NCBI RefSeq assembly: GCF_000375485.1
Contig: NZ_AQXE01000017.1
Location: forward strand, 1 to 58,120
Source of the DNA: Desulfovibrio oxyclinae DSM 11498
Lineage (GTDB): Bacteria; Desulfobacterota; Desulfovibrionia; Desulfovibrionales; Desulfovibrionaceae
Direction: 5' to 3'
DNA: 58,120 bases
Both the position numbers and the translations under genes were made by a program. Positions 1-8,245 of the stretch are shown here, piece after piece. Position 1 is the stretch's first letter. The number at the start of each line of letters is the position of its first letter. Below the pieces are notes generated by a model, which did no database searches, was not told the DNA's origin, and worked only from the letters and a program-made list of their open reading frames with translations.

Positions 1-258
1 CCCAACAGAGCATCGAATCCCGCCAACCAAGTACCGCAACAATGCCGATCGAGGCCTAGAGGCTCTTTTGGCCGGTCACGCAGGTCCGGGTGGTGTTTGT
101 ATCCACAAACGTTTCACCCGGAGCAGTGACCGCGCCATAGAGCCTCTCGCCGAGAGCGGCGGCGCCCCCCAAAAGCGCAGTTTTTGCCTTCTTTTTTCTG
201 CGCAAGCAAAAAAGAAGGTCGGCCAACAGGCCGAAACCTGCAACTGATGCAAACAGCA
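1..258. other. Non-coding left edge of the window
   Basis: I see no convincing gene here. A minus-strand frame that ends at 56 has a protein-like tail but runs backwards straight into the repeat sequence at 259-392, so it is either the 3' end of a degraded gene or chance. The stretch also holds an A/T-armed hairpin at 187-218. Confidence 0.4.
187..218. terminator. Hairpin with A/T-rich arms, possible bidirectional terminator
   Basis: Perfect 11-base arms (CCTTCTTTTTT and AAAAAAGAAGG) flank a 10-base loop. The T-rich arm and high symmetry suit a terminator for transcripts arriving from either side, or a dispersed intergenic hairpin element. There is no identified gene immediately upstream, so the role is inferred. 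Confidence 0.4.
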
Positions 259-392
259 ATGCCTCCGGCGGGCCCTTCAGGCGGACCAAAGGGGCGGGCC
301 CCCTTTGGAATCCCTGAGTTGTCAGCGGCGTTGCAGCTGCCGGGTTCATGCGACCGCACAATTCGCGTTCTGGCTGCAACCCCGCTGACGGG
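259..392 (+). repeat. Intergenic repeat element A, copy 1
   Basis: About 134 bases that reappear in inverted orientation at 47570-47703 with roughly ten mismatches by eye. It contains GC-rich inner palindromes such as GGGGCGGGCCCC and no coding signal. It belongs with element B (485-622): both are found together, in mirrored order, at the other end of a 46.6 kb segment. Confidence 0.8.
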
Positions 393-484
393 GATTTATG
401 GTTCTGTGCGTTTTGGTCGAACAGCTTGGAACTGCTTAGGCTGCTATATCCCTCACCACTAAAAACCGCCGCCGGCATATACGC

Positions 485-622
485 CAAGCCGCCTCCGCAC
501 CTTAGCTTTCGGAAAGCCAAGTGCGGCTTGGCAACACAAATGTTTTTGGGAGATTCTTAAGAACCCTTTTGCAAAAGGGTTCTTAAGCCCCCGGAGGGCC
601 CTCGGAGAGCGGCCGGAGGCAT
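485..622 (+). repeat. Intergenic repeat element B, copy 1, with a 32-base palindrome
   Basis: Inverted relative to the copy at 47276-47412. Its core (556-587) is a perfect 32-base palindrome, made of 15-base arms CTTAAGAACCCTTTT and AAAAGGGTTCTTAAG around a central GC. In the second copy one C is replaced by T in one arm and the matching G by A in the other, so pairing is kept. It could act as a transcription terminator ahead of the gene at 681. Confidence 0.8.
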
Positions 623-680
623 CTCCACGGCAGCAATCTGGACCTTGCCAGCATGGAAAAGCTCGGGTAAGGGTCCGCGC

Positions 681-1754
681 ATGACAAAACGATATGACGG
701 ACTGGCTCTGCTTTCCGGCGGGCTGGACTCGCTTCTGGCGATCAAGGTGCTTCAGGATCAGGGGCTCGACATTCTCGGGCTTCATTTTACGACGCCGTTT
801 TTCGGCAAGCCGTGGTTGCAGGACGAGTGGCTCTCGGAATATGGCATTGAGTCAATCAATATTGATATATCCAAGGATTATGTGCGCATGATGGTTGACG
901 GCCCGGCGCATGGGTTCGGCAAATGGCTGAATCCTTGTGTGGACTGCAAAATCATAATGTTGCGCAAGGCTGCCGCGCTGTTGGATGAGCATGGGGCAAA
1001 GTTCCTTGTTTCCGGCGAGGTGATCGGGCAGCGGCCAATGTCGCAGCGTCGCGATGCGCTTTCGACGATTCTCAATGAAGCCGGGGTTCAGGACCGGCTG
1101 CTGCGTCCGCTTTGTGCCAAGAGCATGAAGGAGACGGTGGTCGAGAAAGAAGGATTGGTGGACCGTGAGCGGCTGCTCGGATTCAAGGGGCGTTCGCGCA
1201 AGCCGCAGCTTGAGCTGGCGGAGCATTACGGGTTCACGAAGATTCCTTCGCCTGCCGGCGGTTGCGTTCTGGCGGAGTCCGAGTCTTCTGCTCGCTTCAT
1301 TAGGTTGATGCAGGCAAAGGCTCTGCCGACTCCTGCGGATTTCCGGCTTTCCCAGACCGGGCGTCAGTGCTGGGCCGGTCCGTTGTGGCTGGCGATGGGG
1401 CGCAAAAAGGCTGACAATAATCGGCTGGAAAAGCTGGTGGGTGACGGGGACATCCTGTTGCGTACGGTGGGCTTTCCCGGACCGGTGGCCATTCTGCGGC
1501 CCACCGACGACGGGCACCCTTCTGCCGAAGACGTGCGGGATGCCGCGGCGTTCACCGCATCGTACTCCACCAAGGCCCGTAGACATTTTGAGGAGACCGG
1601 CGAGCCGGTGACCGTCAGTGCGGCATCCGGGGATCATGTGGAGGAACTTCGCGTGATTCCTTCGCGTGTGACCCCCCTTGGCTGGGCCGAGCCTTCACCG
1701 GACGAGGTCAAGCCATGGAAGGATGAGCGCAAGCAGGCCGAGGAAGCCCAATAA
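681..1754 (+). CDS. PP-loop ATPase of the MnmA/ThiI-like tRNA-thiolation group
   Basis: Predicted 357-residue cytoplasmic enzyme. An N-terminal PP-loop (SGGLDS, about residues 12-17) marks the ATP-pyrophosphatase fold that adenylates a nucleotide or tRNA base. NPCVDCK (near residue 90) matches the cysteine-containing NPCVxCN-type motif of MnmA-like tRNA 2-thiouridylases. A GGCVL cysteine segment near residue 195 may be a second catalytic or metal site. The ATG at 681 is preferred over an upstream ATG at 645 because a GGGTAAGGG ribosome-binding sequence lies just before it. It is smaller and arranged differently from true MnmA, so the exact substrate is uncertain. Codon choice (many G-ending codons) differs from most neighbours. 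Confidence 0.75.
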   Translation: MTKRYDGLALLSGGLDSLLAIKVLQDQGLDILGLHFTTPFFGKPWLQDEWLSEYGIESINIDISKDYVRMMVDGPAHGFGKWLNPCVDCKIIMLRKAAALLDEHGAKFLVSGEVIGQRPMSQRRDALSTILNEAGVQDRLLRPLCAKSMKETVVEKEGLVDRERLLGFKGRSRKPQLELAEHYGFTKIPSPAGGCVLAESESSARFIRLMQAKALPTPADFRLSQTGRQCWAGPLWLAMGRKKADNNRLEKLVGDGDILLRTVGFPGPVAILRPTDDGHPSAEDVRDAAAFTASYSTKARRHFEETGEPVTVSAASGDHVEELRVIPSRVTPLGWAEPSPDEVKPWKDERKQAEEAQ

Positions 1755-1803
1755 CTGCCGAATCCGGTTGCCACAGGCGGCCGGTCATGGCATTTTCACA
1801 GCG

Positions 1804-2733
1804 ATGACACTATATATTCTAGAATTCCTTCTGGCTGCCGCCATGCTCTGGTTCGGCGCCAACTGGATCGTGACTTCAGCTTCTCTCATTGCCCGCAAGT
1901 GGGGCATTTCCGAACTCGTGATCGGACTGACGGTCGTCGCCTTCGGCACATCGGCGCCGGAATTTCTGGTGACGCTGAACGCGGCGTTTCAGGGCGAGGA
2001 AGCCATTTCCCTGTCCAACGTGGTCGGATCGAACATATTCAACCTCGGCTTCATTCTTGGCATCATGGCCATGATCAAGCCGCTGACATCCAACAAGCGC
2101 ATCGTCTACCGCGACGGCATGCTCCTTTTCCTGACCACGGTGGCGATCTACGCCGTATCCTTCACCGGCATGATGAGCCGTACGTTCGGTGCCGCCTTGG
2201 TAGCCCTGCTCGTGGGATATCTTGTGTATCTGGGTGTGCGCAAGGAGTCTCCGGGCGAAGACGAGCTGGACGAACTGCCTGAGCGCGCGGCCCAGTGGTA
2301 CGACTACCCCCTGCTGCTCGGCGGCTTTCTTTCCATCGCCGTGGGCGGACACTTCATGGTCGAGGCTGCCACCGGCATTGCGCTGGCGCTGGGTGTCTCC
2401 ACATGGGTGATCGGCGTTACGGTCGTGGCTGCGGGGACTTCGCTTCCCGAGATGGTCACCTGCCTCGCGGCCTCCGTGAAGGGCAAAAGCAACATGATGC
2501 TCGGCAACCTGATCGGCAGCGACTTCTTCAATTTTGCCGGTGTCCTGGGCCTTACCGCCCTGCTGCGACCGCTGGCGGTGTCGAACGAGGCGCAGTCTTC
2601 GCTTATGGTGCTGGTGGGCATGGTGGCTCTGGTGTTGGTGATGCTGCGCACGGGGTGGCGCATCAACCGTCGCGAGGGCGCACTTCTGGTGCTCATAAGT
2701 CTTGTGCGTTGGTATCAGGACTTCACAGCCTGA
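1804..2733 (+). CDS. CaCA-family sodium/calcium exchanger (YrbG-like)
   Basis: A 309-residue inner-membrane protein with about ten hydrophobic segments in two inverted halves. The two alpha-repeats that bind the cation are clear: GTSAPEF followed by SNVVGSNIFN in the first half, and GTSLPEM followed by GNLIGSDFFN in the second. These are the hallmark acidic and asparagine residues of the family, which exchanges Na+ or H+ for Ca2+. The ATG at 1804 starts the first transmembrane helix; an upstream in-frame ATG at 1678 lies inside the previous gene and would add an unlikely basic leader. The ribosome-binding site is weak. A rho-independent terminator follows at 2766. Confidence 0.85.
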   Translation: MTLYILEFLLAAAMLWFGANWIVTSASLIARKWGISELVIGLTVVAFGTSAPEFLVTLNAAFQGEEAISLSNVVGSNIFNLGFILGIMAMIKPLTSNKRIVYRDGMLLFLTTVAIYAVSFTGMMSRTFGAALVALLVGYLVYLGVRKESPGEDELDELPERAAQWYDYPLLLGGFLSIAVGGHFMVEAATGIALALGVSTWVIGVTVVAAGTSLPEMVTCLAASVKGKSNMMLGNLIGSDFFNFAGVLGLTALLRPLAVSNEAQSSLMVLVGMVALVLVMLRTGWRINRREGALLVLISLVRWYQDFTA

Positions 2734-2765
2734 CCCACAGCGGCGTCAGCACATATCGCAACAGT

Positions 2766-2799
2766 GCGGGTCCGGGAGCTTATTCCGGGCCCGCTTTTT
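2766..2799 (+). terminator. Rho-independent terminator after the cation exchanger gene
   Basis: Ten-base stem GCGGGTCCGG / CCGGGCCCGC with one G-U pair, nine-base loop, then TTTTT. The stop codon of the convergent minus-strand gene (2780) lies inside the loop. Confidence 0.75.
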
Positions 2800-3385
2800 C
2801 GTGATGGCGATGGATTCGCAGCAGCACGTTCTGCACCTCGACAAAGTAGTAAAGGGCGAAGATCGTACACGGGACCGAGACAAGGTCCCGGTTCAGGTGC
2901 AGGGATGCGAGATACAGAAGAAAGAAGGCGTACTTCAGGCGCAGGAAAACCCGAAGCCGAACACCTGTTCGATTGGCATAGACTACAAGGGCGATGAACA
3001 CGAGGTAGAAGCTGGCGAACAGGACCATGCCCGGTCCCCATGCGCCGAAGTGATGGATCGCCGCAGCCGGGAGCAGAGCGACGCCCAGTTGGTCGGCCAC
3101 GATATCCATGAGCGCGCCACCGGGGTGTACATGTCCCGTTCGCCGCGCAAGCGGACCGTCCATGCCGTCGCACAGGACGTACAAGGCCATGAGCGCCGTC
3201 GCCGTCCAGGCGTGTTCCGGCGAAAAGATGCAGGCTCCTAGCAGCGACACGACTCCGGCCAGCGTCACTTGATTCGGCTGCACGCCGTTTCTCGCCATCA
3301 CTACGACGAGCGGTCCGAAGACCCTGTCGCGCAGGCTTTCGAAGGTGTGCCGCCAGGATTGCTCCTGCGGATTGAAGTAGTCCAT
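2780..3385 (-). CDS. CDP-alcohol phosphatidyltransferase family protein
   Basis: A 201-residue membrane enzyme. It carries the family signature D-G-x2-D-G-x2-A-R-x8-G-x3-D-x3-D, visible as DGMDGPLARR then GGALMDIVAD in the first half. These aspartates bind the metal and the CDP-linked lipid, and the enzyme transfers the phosphatidyl group to an alcohol acceptor. Several hydrophobic helices follow. Which acceptor (glycerol phosphate, inositol phosphate, serine) cannot be told from the motif. The start at 3385 has a good ribosome-binding site (AAGGGGG); an in-frame upstream ATG at 3421 is less likely. It lies 13 bases after the PHP-domain gene at 3399-4277 on the same strand and is probably co-transcribed with it. 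Confidence 0.8.
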   Translation of the reverse strand: MDYFNPQEQSWRHTFESLRDRVFGPLVVVMARNGVQPNQVTLAGVVSLLGACIFSPEHAWTATALMALYVLCDGMDGPLARRTGHVHPGGALMDIVADQLGVALLPAAAIHHFGAWGPGMVLFASFYLVFIALVVYANRTGVRLRVFLRLKYAFFLLYLASLHLNRDLVSVPCTIFALYYFVEVQNVLLRIHRHHEKAGPE

Positions 3386-3398
3386 TTTTTCCCCCTTA

Positions 3399-4277
3399 CT
3401 AAATAAGAGGGGGGAGCGCAAAGTCTGGTGCGGGAATGTCGGAGGCGTTGTCGTGCAGGCGGCGCAGCCTCTTGAGCGCGCCTTCCATGAGGGTGCTCAC
3501 TCCGGCGCGTACGAGGCTGTAATTATGGGCCATGTTGGTCTGCCCCATGGGCATGAGCGGGGTCTGTTCCAGCTGAAGACGGCGGCTCAGGAAGTCGAAC
3601 GCATCCTCGCCGGAGCGGGGATCAAGCCGGGTCTTGCCCACCACGTACTGCTCGCCCGGAAAATGGGCGTCCGAGCCGATGGCCCAGCCGAGATTTCGGC
3701 CGCGCTGGGACATGGGCAGGTCCAGCGTCCAGCGCATCTTTTCCAGCGTACGGGGGAAGAGCGGCTTGGTGCAGCTGCGTTTCAGACGTCGGTCGAGATG
3801 CAGGGCCGAGCCGTTGTGCACTTCGATGTAATCCGCGTTGTTCAGCAGCAACTTGTAGGAGCGTCTGGAAAGGTTGCTGCCTGCGGCGGTCTTGCTGATG
3901 TGGAACGGATGCGGGATGACGCAAAGGCCGCCGGTGTTTCGGCGGATGGACTTCACGTCTCGTACGGACCAGCGGAAACTGGGTGTCTCGTCCAACGCGC
4001 GGCGCAGGTCGTCCTCGGTGCGGTAGAGAAAAATCACGTCGATGCCTTCCGAGGAAACGGATTCCACGCCGGGGATGATGTTCACCGGCAGCTGCGCCGT
4101 GCTGTCTGCAAGACGCTGGTAGGCTTCGAGGGGATTCTTGTAGGAATGCTCGGTGGAGGCCAGATGATCCAGCGGATGCGACTTCAGAAATTCCACGTGC
4201 CTGAGCATGCGCCGGGCCTTGGAGCTGCGCTTCAGGCCATGCACATTGGCGTGGAAATGAAGGTCGAACGTGGTCAT
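3399..4277 (-). CDS. PHP-domain metal-dependent phosphoesterase
   Basis: A 292-residue cytoplasmic protein. The N-terminal DLHFHANVHG supplies the paired histidines of the PHP (polymerase and histidinol phosphatase) metal site. STEHSYKNP, ITGVESVS-like, IPHPFH, IEVHNGS and GSDAHFPGE supply the later histidine, glutamate and aspartate ligands in the right order. PHP proteins hydrolyse phosphoesters; the substrate is not evident. The start at 4277 has a strong GGAGGGAGGA ribosome-binding site, better than an ATG at 4361. The pairing with the CDP-alcohol transferase downstream hints at lipid or envelope phosphate chemistry, but that is inference. Confidence 0.8.
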   Translation of the reverse strand: MTTFDLHFHANVHGLKRSSKARRMLRHVEFLKSHPLDHLASTEHSYKNPLEAYQRLADSTAQLPVNIIPGVESVSSEGIDVIFLYRTEDDLRRALDETPSFRWSVRDVKSIRRNTGGLCVIPHPFHISKTAAGSNLSRRSYKLLLNNADYIEVHNGSALHLDRRLKRSCTKPLFPRTLEKMRWTLDLPMSQRGRNLGWAIGSDAHFPGEQYVVGKTRLDPRSGEDAFDFLSRRLQLEQTPLMPMGQTNMAHNYSLVRAGVSTLMEGALKRLRRLHDNASDIPAPDFALPPLI

Positions 4278-4386
4278 TGTCTGTCCTCCCTCTCCGGACG
4301 GATCGGAGATGCACCGGTTGGGCTGCGGGACGTGTCCCGCGAGGCCGCTCTGCACCAGCAAAAAGCGGAAGTCAAGCCCTTTCGGG

Positions 4387-5442
4387 TCAGGGCATGAGCG
4401 GCGCTGTGGGCAGGCCCAGAGAAATATCCAGCCCGCACATGAGGTTGGCGTTGGCCAACGCCTGACCGGATGCTCCGCGACAAAGATTGTCGATGGCGGA
4501 AAGAATGATCAGGCGTCCGGTGCGAGGGTCGGTCACCAGCCCGATGTCGCAGAACATGGTCCCGCGCACGAACCGGGTTTCCGGGAATTTGCCTTCGGGC
4601 AGCACCCGCACGTACGGCTTGTCGGCATAAAAGCTTTCGTAGGCCTCGCGCACGGCTTCCATGGTCACGCCGTCCTTCAGGGAAGTATAGATGGTGGCGA
4701 GGATACCGCGATCGATGGGCAGCAGGTGGGTGTTGAAGGAGAGCACCATGTCCGTGCCCGCCAACAGCCCGGCCTCCTGTTCGATTTCCGGCGTGTGGCG
4801 ATGCTTCGGCAGGCCGTAGGCGCGGAAGGAGTCGTGCACTTCACAGAAAAGGTTGGGCACCTTGGCGCCACGTCCTGCCCCGGATGCGCCGGATTTGGCG
4901 TCGATGATCACGCCGTCGGTCTCCACAAGTCCGTTCTTCAACGCCGGAGCCAGTCCGAGGACGGAAGCCGTGGGGTAGCAGCCGGGGTTGGCGATGAGGT
5001 TCGCCAGCGGGATGCGGTCCGCGTAGAGTTCGGGCAGACCGTAGACCGCCTGCTCCAGCAGCTCGGGGCGTGTGTGGGGAACATCGTACCACTGCTCGTA
5101 GGTACAGCGGTCGCGCAGGCGAAAGTCGGCCGAAAGGTCCACGACCTTGACGCCTTCTTCCAGCAGCACCGCGGCGATTTCCATGGCGGCCTTGTGCGGC
5201 ACGGCCAGAAAAACCACGTCGCAGGACGTGGCCAGATCGCGCGGGTCCGGCTCCGTGACTTCGAGTTCGCCGGGGCCGAGCCCCTGAAGAAACGGATAGA
5301 GGTCGGACAGTTTTTTTCCGGCTTCTGCGCGCGATGTCACGCGCACCAGCTCCATGGAGGGGTGCGACGTCATGAGCCGCGCCAGCTCCATGCCTGCGTA
5401 ACCGGTCACTCCGACGAGCCCGGCTGCGATGGTTCCCTTCAT
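4387..5442 (-). CDS. argC: N-acetyl-gamma-glutamyl-phosphate reductase
   Basis: A 351-residue cytoplasmic enzyme of arginine synthesis, reducing N-acetylglutamyl phosphate to the semialdehyde with NADPH. The N-terminus (VGVTGYAGMELARL) is the Rossmann nucleotide-binding loop, and NPGCYPTA near residue 155 carries the catalytic cysteine. HRHTPEIEQ is also typical. The length matches the family. A GGAGAG ribosome-binding site precedes the ATG. The DUF1844 gene ends one base upstream of the start, so the two are almost certainly translated from one message. No other arg genes are in the window. Confidence 0.95.
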   Translation of the reverse strand: MKGTIAAGLVGVTGYAGMELARLMTSHPSMELVRVTSRAEAGKKLSDLYPFLQGLGPGELEVTEPDPRDLATSCDVVFLAVPHKAAMEIAAVLLEEGVKVVDLSADFRLRDRCTYEQWYDVPHTRPELLEQAVYGLPELYADRIPLANLIANPGCYPTASVLGLAPALKNGLVETDGVIIDAKSGASGAGRGAKVPNLFCEVHDSFRAYGLPKHRHTPEIEQEAGLLAGTDMVLSFNTHLLPIDRGILATIYTSLKDGVTMEAVREAYESFYADKPYVRVLPEGKFPETRFVRGTMFCDIGLVTDPRTGRLIILSAIDNLCRGASGQALANANLMCGLDISLGLPTAPLMP

Positions 5443-5443
5443 T

Positions 5444-5734
5444 CTACTCTCCCGCCTTGTTCACGTAGCTCATGCGCAGATTGTAGAGCAGGTCGCACAG
5501 CAATTTGCGCTCGGTATCGTCGAGCCCTTTCTCGAACTTATCCTGCAACATGGCAAGCACGTCGATGGTATGCCGTGCCAGATGCGGCTGAAACTCTGTC
5601 TTCCCGGTGCCGGGATCCGGAGCCTCGCCGAGCGCGACCATGGCTGAGGAACTCAGCGAATATATGAAAGTGGTAAAGCTCATCTCGGGCAGATTCATGC
5701 CCTTCATGGGGTTTTCCCTGCAGGTGTCAGCCAT
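5444..5734 (-). CDS. DUF1844 domain protein
   Basis: A 96-residue protein. MSFTTFIYSLSSSAMVALGEAPDP followed by HTIDVLAML and KGLDDTERKLLCDLLYNLRM is the recognised pattern of the DUF1844 family, found as a small partner gene in many deltaproteobacteria and Acidobacteria. Function is unknown. It stands directly upstream of argC, with a one-base gap and a shared transcript. The AAGGAG ribosome-binding site supports the start. Confidence 0.8.
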   Translation of the reverse strand: MADTCRENPMKGMNLPEMSFTTFIYSLSSSAMVALGEAPDPGTGKTEFQPHLARHTIDVLAMLQDKFEKGLDDTERKLLCDLLYNLRMSYVNKAGE

Positions 5735-5804
5735 TCCCTTAACTCCTTGAGACGGTTCGTTAACGCGTTCAACAGCACAGAGGTAAGGCCTGACGCGGCG
5801 CGAG

Positions 5805-6878
5805 TCAACTCCGGCCTGTTCCGGCGAGCAGATAGTTCACGGTTTCGGCGATGATGCGGCAGCCTTTGGGGTTCGGGTGCCCGTCCCGGGAATCCTGCGG
5901 AAAGATACGGCTTCCCAGCCGTCGCGCCAGCGGTGCGGACAGGTCATGCATACGCAGCCCGGCATTCTCGCAGGCCTGCCGGATGCCGGACAGCATCCGG
6001 TTTTCTGCTTCTCCCAGTGCGCGAAGCGACTCCGGCGAACGCACATCCGCCTCGTGCATCCGCAGGAAGGCGAGATATTCCCGGCTCGGAATCAGGGCCA
6101 CGTCCACTTCAACACCTCGCTCGGACGCGGTCTCGGCGATGTATCGAACGCTTTTTGCCACCAGTTCCAGCCCCGCAGACGTCGCAGGCGATTCCGGCGC
6201 CACCACGGCTCGGGCGAGGCCGTCGCTGAGGTAGAACCTTGAAGCCCTGAGTTCGTAGCGGTTGAACTCGGGCACGTTGCGGTCGGAAAGGGTTTCCAGA
6301 AGCTCGGCTGAGGTCGCTCCCGGACGGCTCTTCTTTTCCAAAGTATATGCACGGGCTGCCATCTCCTTGGAGAGCAGCGCCGAAGGCGTTATCCTTTCAT
6401 ACTCCGGTCGCCAGAAGCGTCTTGCCAGCGGATGTGCCGACCGCGAGGCGCAGAGAAAAGCCCTGCGAGCATCGCCGCTGTTCAGCGTGAGCACAAGGCG
6501 GGTAGGCTGCCTGTCAAGCTGGCGGTCGAGAACCATGGCGGCCTGCATTGGCCCCCAGCCGGGCAGCGCGGCGTTATAGACCTTTTTGGAAGTCATCCAG
6601 CCCAGCAGGGCGGGCCAGCACTGTTCGGCTCCCACTCCGGCGCCGTATGCCAAGGCACCGCCGAGCACGCACATATCCGCGCGCTCCATGGGGGAGCAGT
6701 TGCGAAACCCGTGTTCGTCGTGCCCGGCATGCCCGGGATTCCCGCGAACGATCAGCTCGGGATCAGCCAAGGTCCTCGGAGCAACCTGATATCGCCTTCC
6801 ACCTTCGGAATCGGTCACCTTCGGGGCGACCATGCTTCCGATGCGTCTGAAGACGCCGAGCAATGAATTATTAAGCAT
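5805..6878 (-). CDS. SGNH-hydrolase-like protein lacking the catalytic serine
   Basis: A 357-residue protein with the overall layout of SGNH/GDSL hydrolases. Near residue 70 the nucleophile block that should read G-[DG]-S-x3-G is instead VLGGALAYGAGVG, with alanine where the serine belongs. The C-terminal DxxH block is intact (DGHPNPKG, near residue 340). NAALPGWGP and LTLNSGDARR correspond to the conserved glycine and asparagine blocks. No signal peptide is evident. The start at 6878 has an AAGGA so close to the ATG that an internal start at 6833 (preceded by GGAAG) is possible. It is either catalytically dead, a binding protein, or uses another nucleophile. Confidence 0.6.
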   Translation of the reverse strand: MLNNSLLGVFRRIGSMVAPKVTDSEGGRRYQVAPRTLADPELIVRGNPGHAGHDEHGFRNCSPMERADMCVLGGALAYGAGVGAEQCWPALLGWMTSKKVYNAALPGWGPMQAAMVLDRQLDRQPTRLVLTLNSGDARRAFLCASRSAHPLARRFWRPEYERITPSALLSKEMAARAYTLEKKSRPGATSAELLETLSDRNVPEFNRYELRASRFYLSDGLARAVVAPESPATSAGLELVAKSVRYIAETASERGVEVDVALIPSREYLAFLRMHEADVRSPESLRALGEAENRMLSGIRQACENAGLRMHDLSAPLARRLGSRIFPQDSRDGHPNPKGCRIIAETVNYLLAGTGRS

Positions 6879-7324
6879 TCCTTATTATCCTTACGATCAT
6901 TTGAAGAACCCTTTCCTCCAATTCCCGTCGATCGTCAACCTGTATCGGATCAGGCAATCAATTCTCCACGTGCTCCTTTTCCCCATCCGGACAACTAGCA
7001 AACCACGTGCCTTTCACACCCCTTTTGTGGACCCCGAATTCCCGCCTAAAACCGTAGACAAACCCCAAAACCACGGCAGACTCGGCATCCCCCGCATTTG
7101 AACTTTTGCAACGGGATTTTCCCCTATCTTCACCTGTGGATTTTGGTCGAAAATATGTTTTCAGCCAGAGGCCCCTGTGCTAGAACGTTTTCTGTCGCCG
7201 CGAACGCGTCGGCCACCTCCACGGGCACCCCAGCCCTGTCGAAAGACCACCCTCTCGATCATCCCCGAAAAAAGTTTCTAAAGTTACTCTAAAAAAAGAC
7301 AAGTAATTCCACGCTATTTCTTCT

Positions 7325-7359
7325 GTGCAGTCTGTGGAAAAATTTTCCACAACCTGCAC
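7325..7359. promoter_or_regulatory. 35-base palindrome upstream of nrdG, candidate operator
   Basis: The core TGTGGAAAAATTTTCCACA (7333-7351) is a perfect palindrome. It is extended by GTGCAG at 7325-7330 and CTGCAC at 7354-7359, so 15 of 17 positions in each arm pair. Each TTTTCCACA half fits the loose DnaA-box pattern TTWTNCACA. The best readings are an NrdR- or DnaA-type control site for ribonucleotide reductase. The sequence does not match the classical NrdR box known to me. Confidence 0.55.
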
Positions 7360-7398
7360 ATTATCTTCAGATCGCCAAAAACCGGCCCACAGACGGGA

Positions 7399-7417
7399 TG
7401 TGGAAGAGTTTTCCGGC
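7399..7417. promoter_or_regulatory. Degenerate second copy of the nrdG palindrome core
   Basis: TGTGGAAGAGTTTTCCGGC matches the 7333-7351 core at 14 of 19 positions, 66 bases downstream. Tandem imperfect sites are typical of cooperative repressor binding. It lies about 150 bases before the nrdG start. Confidence 0.4.
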
Positions 7418-7570
7418 CAAGCCCCCTGTACAAAAACCACATCCTGAAGTATACATTTCAGCGATGGGCGCAGCCGCCCGCGACCCTTGATTTTTCACGC
7501 TGCACCCTCTGTCGTCTCCCACCGAGAGAGACCCGAAACCACAAGAAACAGCCCCCCAAGGACGGAAGTG

Positions 7571-8245
7571 ATGACTCAGCCGCAAAGCGTATGGAACCAT
7601 GTCAGAGGGTTCGAGAACTACAGCCTCTGCGACTGGCCCGGGCGTCCCTGTTCCGTCATTTTCCTCGGCGGCTGCAACCTGCGCTGCCCCACCTGCCATA
7701 ACGGCACTCTGGCCTGGGACATGCGTTCGCTTCACGTCATGCCCGAGAAAGAGCTCAAGAGCTATCTGCGCAACCGCGCGGCCTGGCTTGACGGTATCAC
7801 CATCACCGGCGGCGAACCCACCTGCGTGCCTGCGCTGGGCGAGCTTCTCTACGAGATTCGCAAGTTCAAGCTGCCCATCAAGATGGACTCCAACGGCATG
7901 CGCCCCGAGATCATCGAAGACGTGCTCTCTTTCGGTCTCGCCGATGTCTTTGCCGTGGACGTGAAAGGGCCGTACCACAAATACCCCGAGCTGACCGGCA
8001 ACGCTGTTTCCGAAGTGGCCGCACGCGCCAACCTGGATAAAGTTTTCGCCATGGCGGAAGCCAACCCCGATGCCTTCTACTTCCGGCTCACAAAGGTTCC
8101 GGGGCTCACCGTCGAGGATATCGAGACCGCCCGAAGCTATCTGCCTTCGGGCTTTTCTCTGAAATTGCAGGATTACGTCGAACCGAGGAGGGAGAATGCC
8201 CAGCCAGATCATGAAACGAGACGGCCGGTTGGAAACGTGGTCTAA
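7571..8245 (+). CDS. nrdG: Anaerobic ribonucleoside-triphosphate reductase activating protein (radical SAM)
   Basis: A 225-residue radical-SAM activase that installs the glycyl radical on NrdD using a [4Fe-4S] cluster and S-adenosylmethionine. The cluster motif CNLRCPTC (CxxxCxxC) is near residue 35, preceded by LCDWPGRPCSVIFLGG, and TITGGEPT follows as the SAM-binding GGE block. The length and motifs fit the NrdG2 type common in anaerobes. The ATG at 7571 has a GGACGGAAG ribosome-binding site; an earlier in-frame ATG at 7487 would add a poorly conserved leader. The last 50 bases overlap the start of nrdD in another frame, pointing to translational coupling. Confidence 0.92.
   Translation: MTQPQSVWNHVRGFENYSLCDWPGRPCSVIFLGGCNLRCPTCHNGTLAWDMRSLHVMPEKELKSYLRNRAAWLDGITITGGEPTCVPALGELLYEIRKFKLPIKMDSNGMRPEIIEDVLSFGLADVFAVDVKGPYHKYPELTGNAVSEVAARANLDKVFAMAEANPDAFYFRLTKVPGLTVEDIETARSYLPSGFSLKLQDYVEPRRENAQPDHETRRPVGNVV

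Larger units (their letters stand above)
6879..7570. other. Long A/T-richer control region upstream of nrdG
   Basis: About 690 bases with no believable gene. It is richer in A/T than its surroundings and holds a 35-base palindrome at 7325-7359 and a weaker copy of its core at 7399-7417, listed separately. The sequence just before nrdG (7561-7570) supplies the ribosome-binding site. Promoters for the minus-strand gene ending at 6878 must also lie here. Confidence 0.6.

Noticed and set aside
6879..7570. Replication origin, because of A/T richness and DnaA-box-like words
   Set aside because: No dnaA, dnaN, gyrB or rpmH nearby and only two strong box-like halves, both within one palindrome; an nrd operator is simpler.
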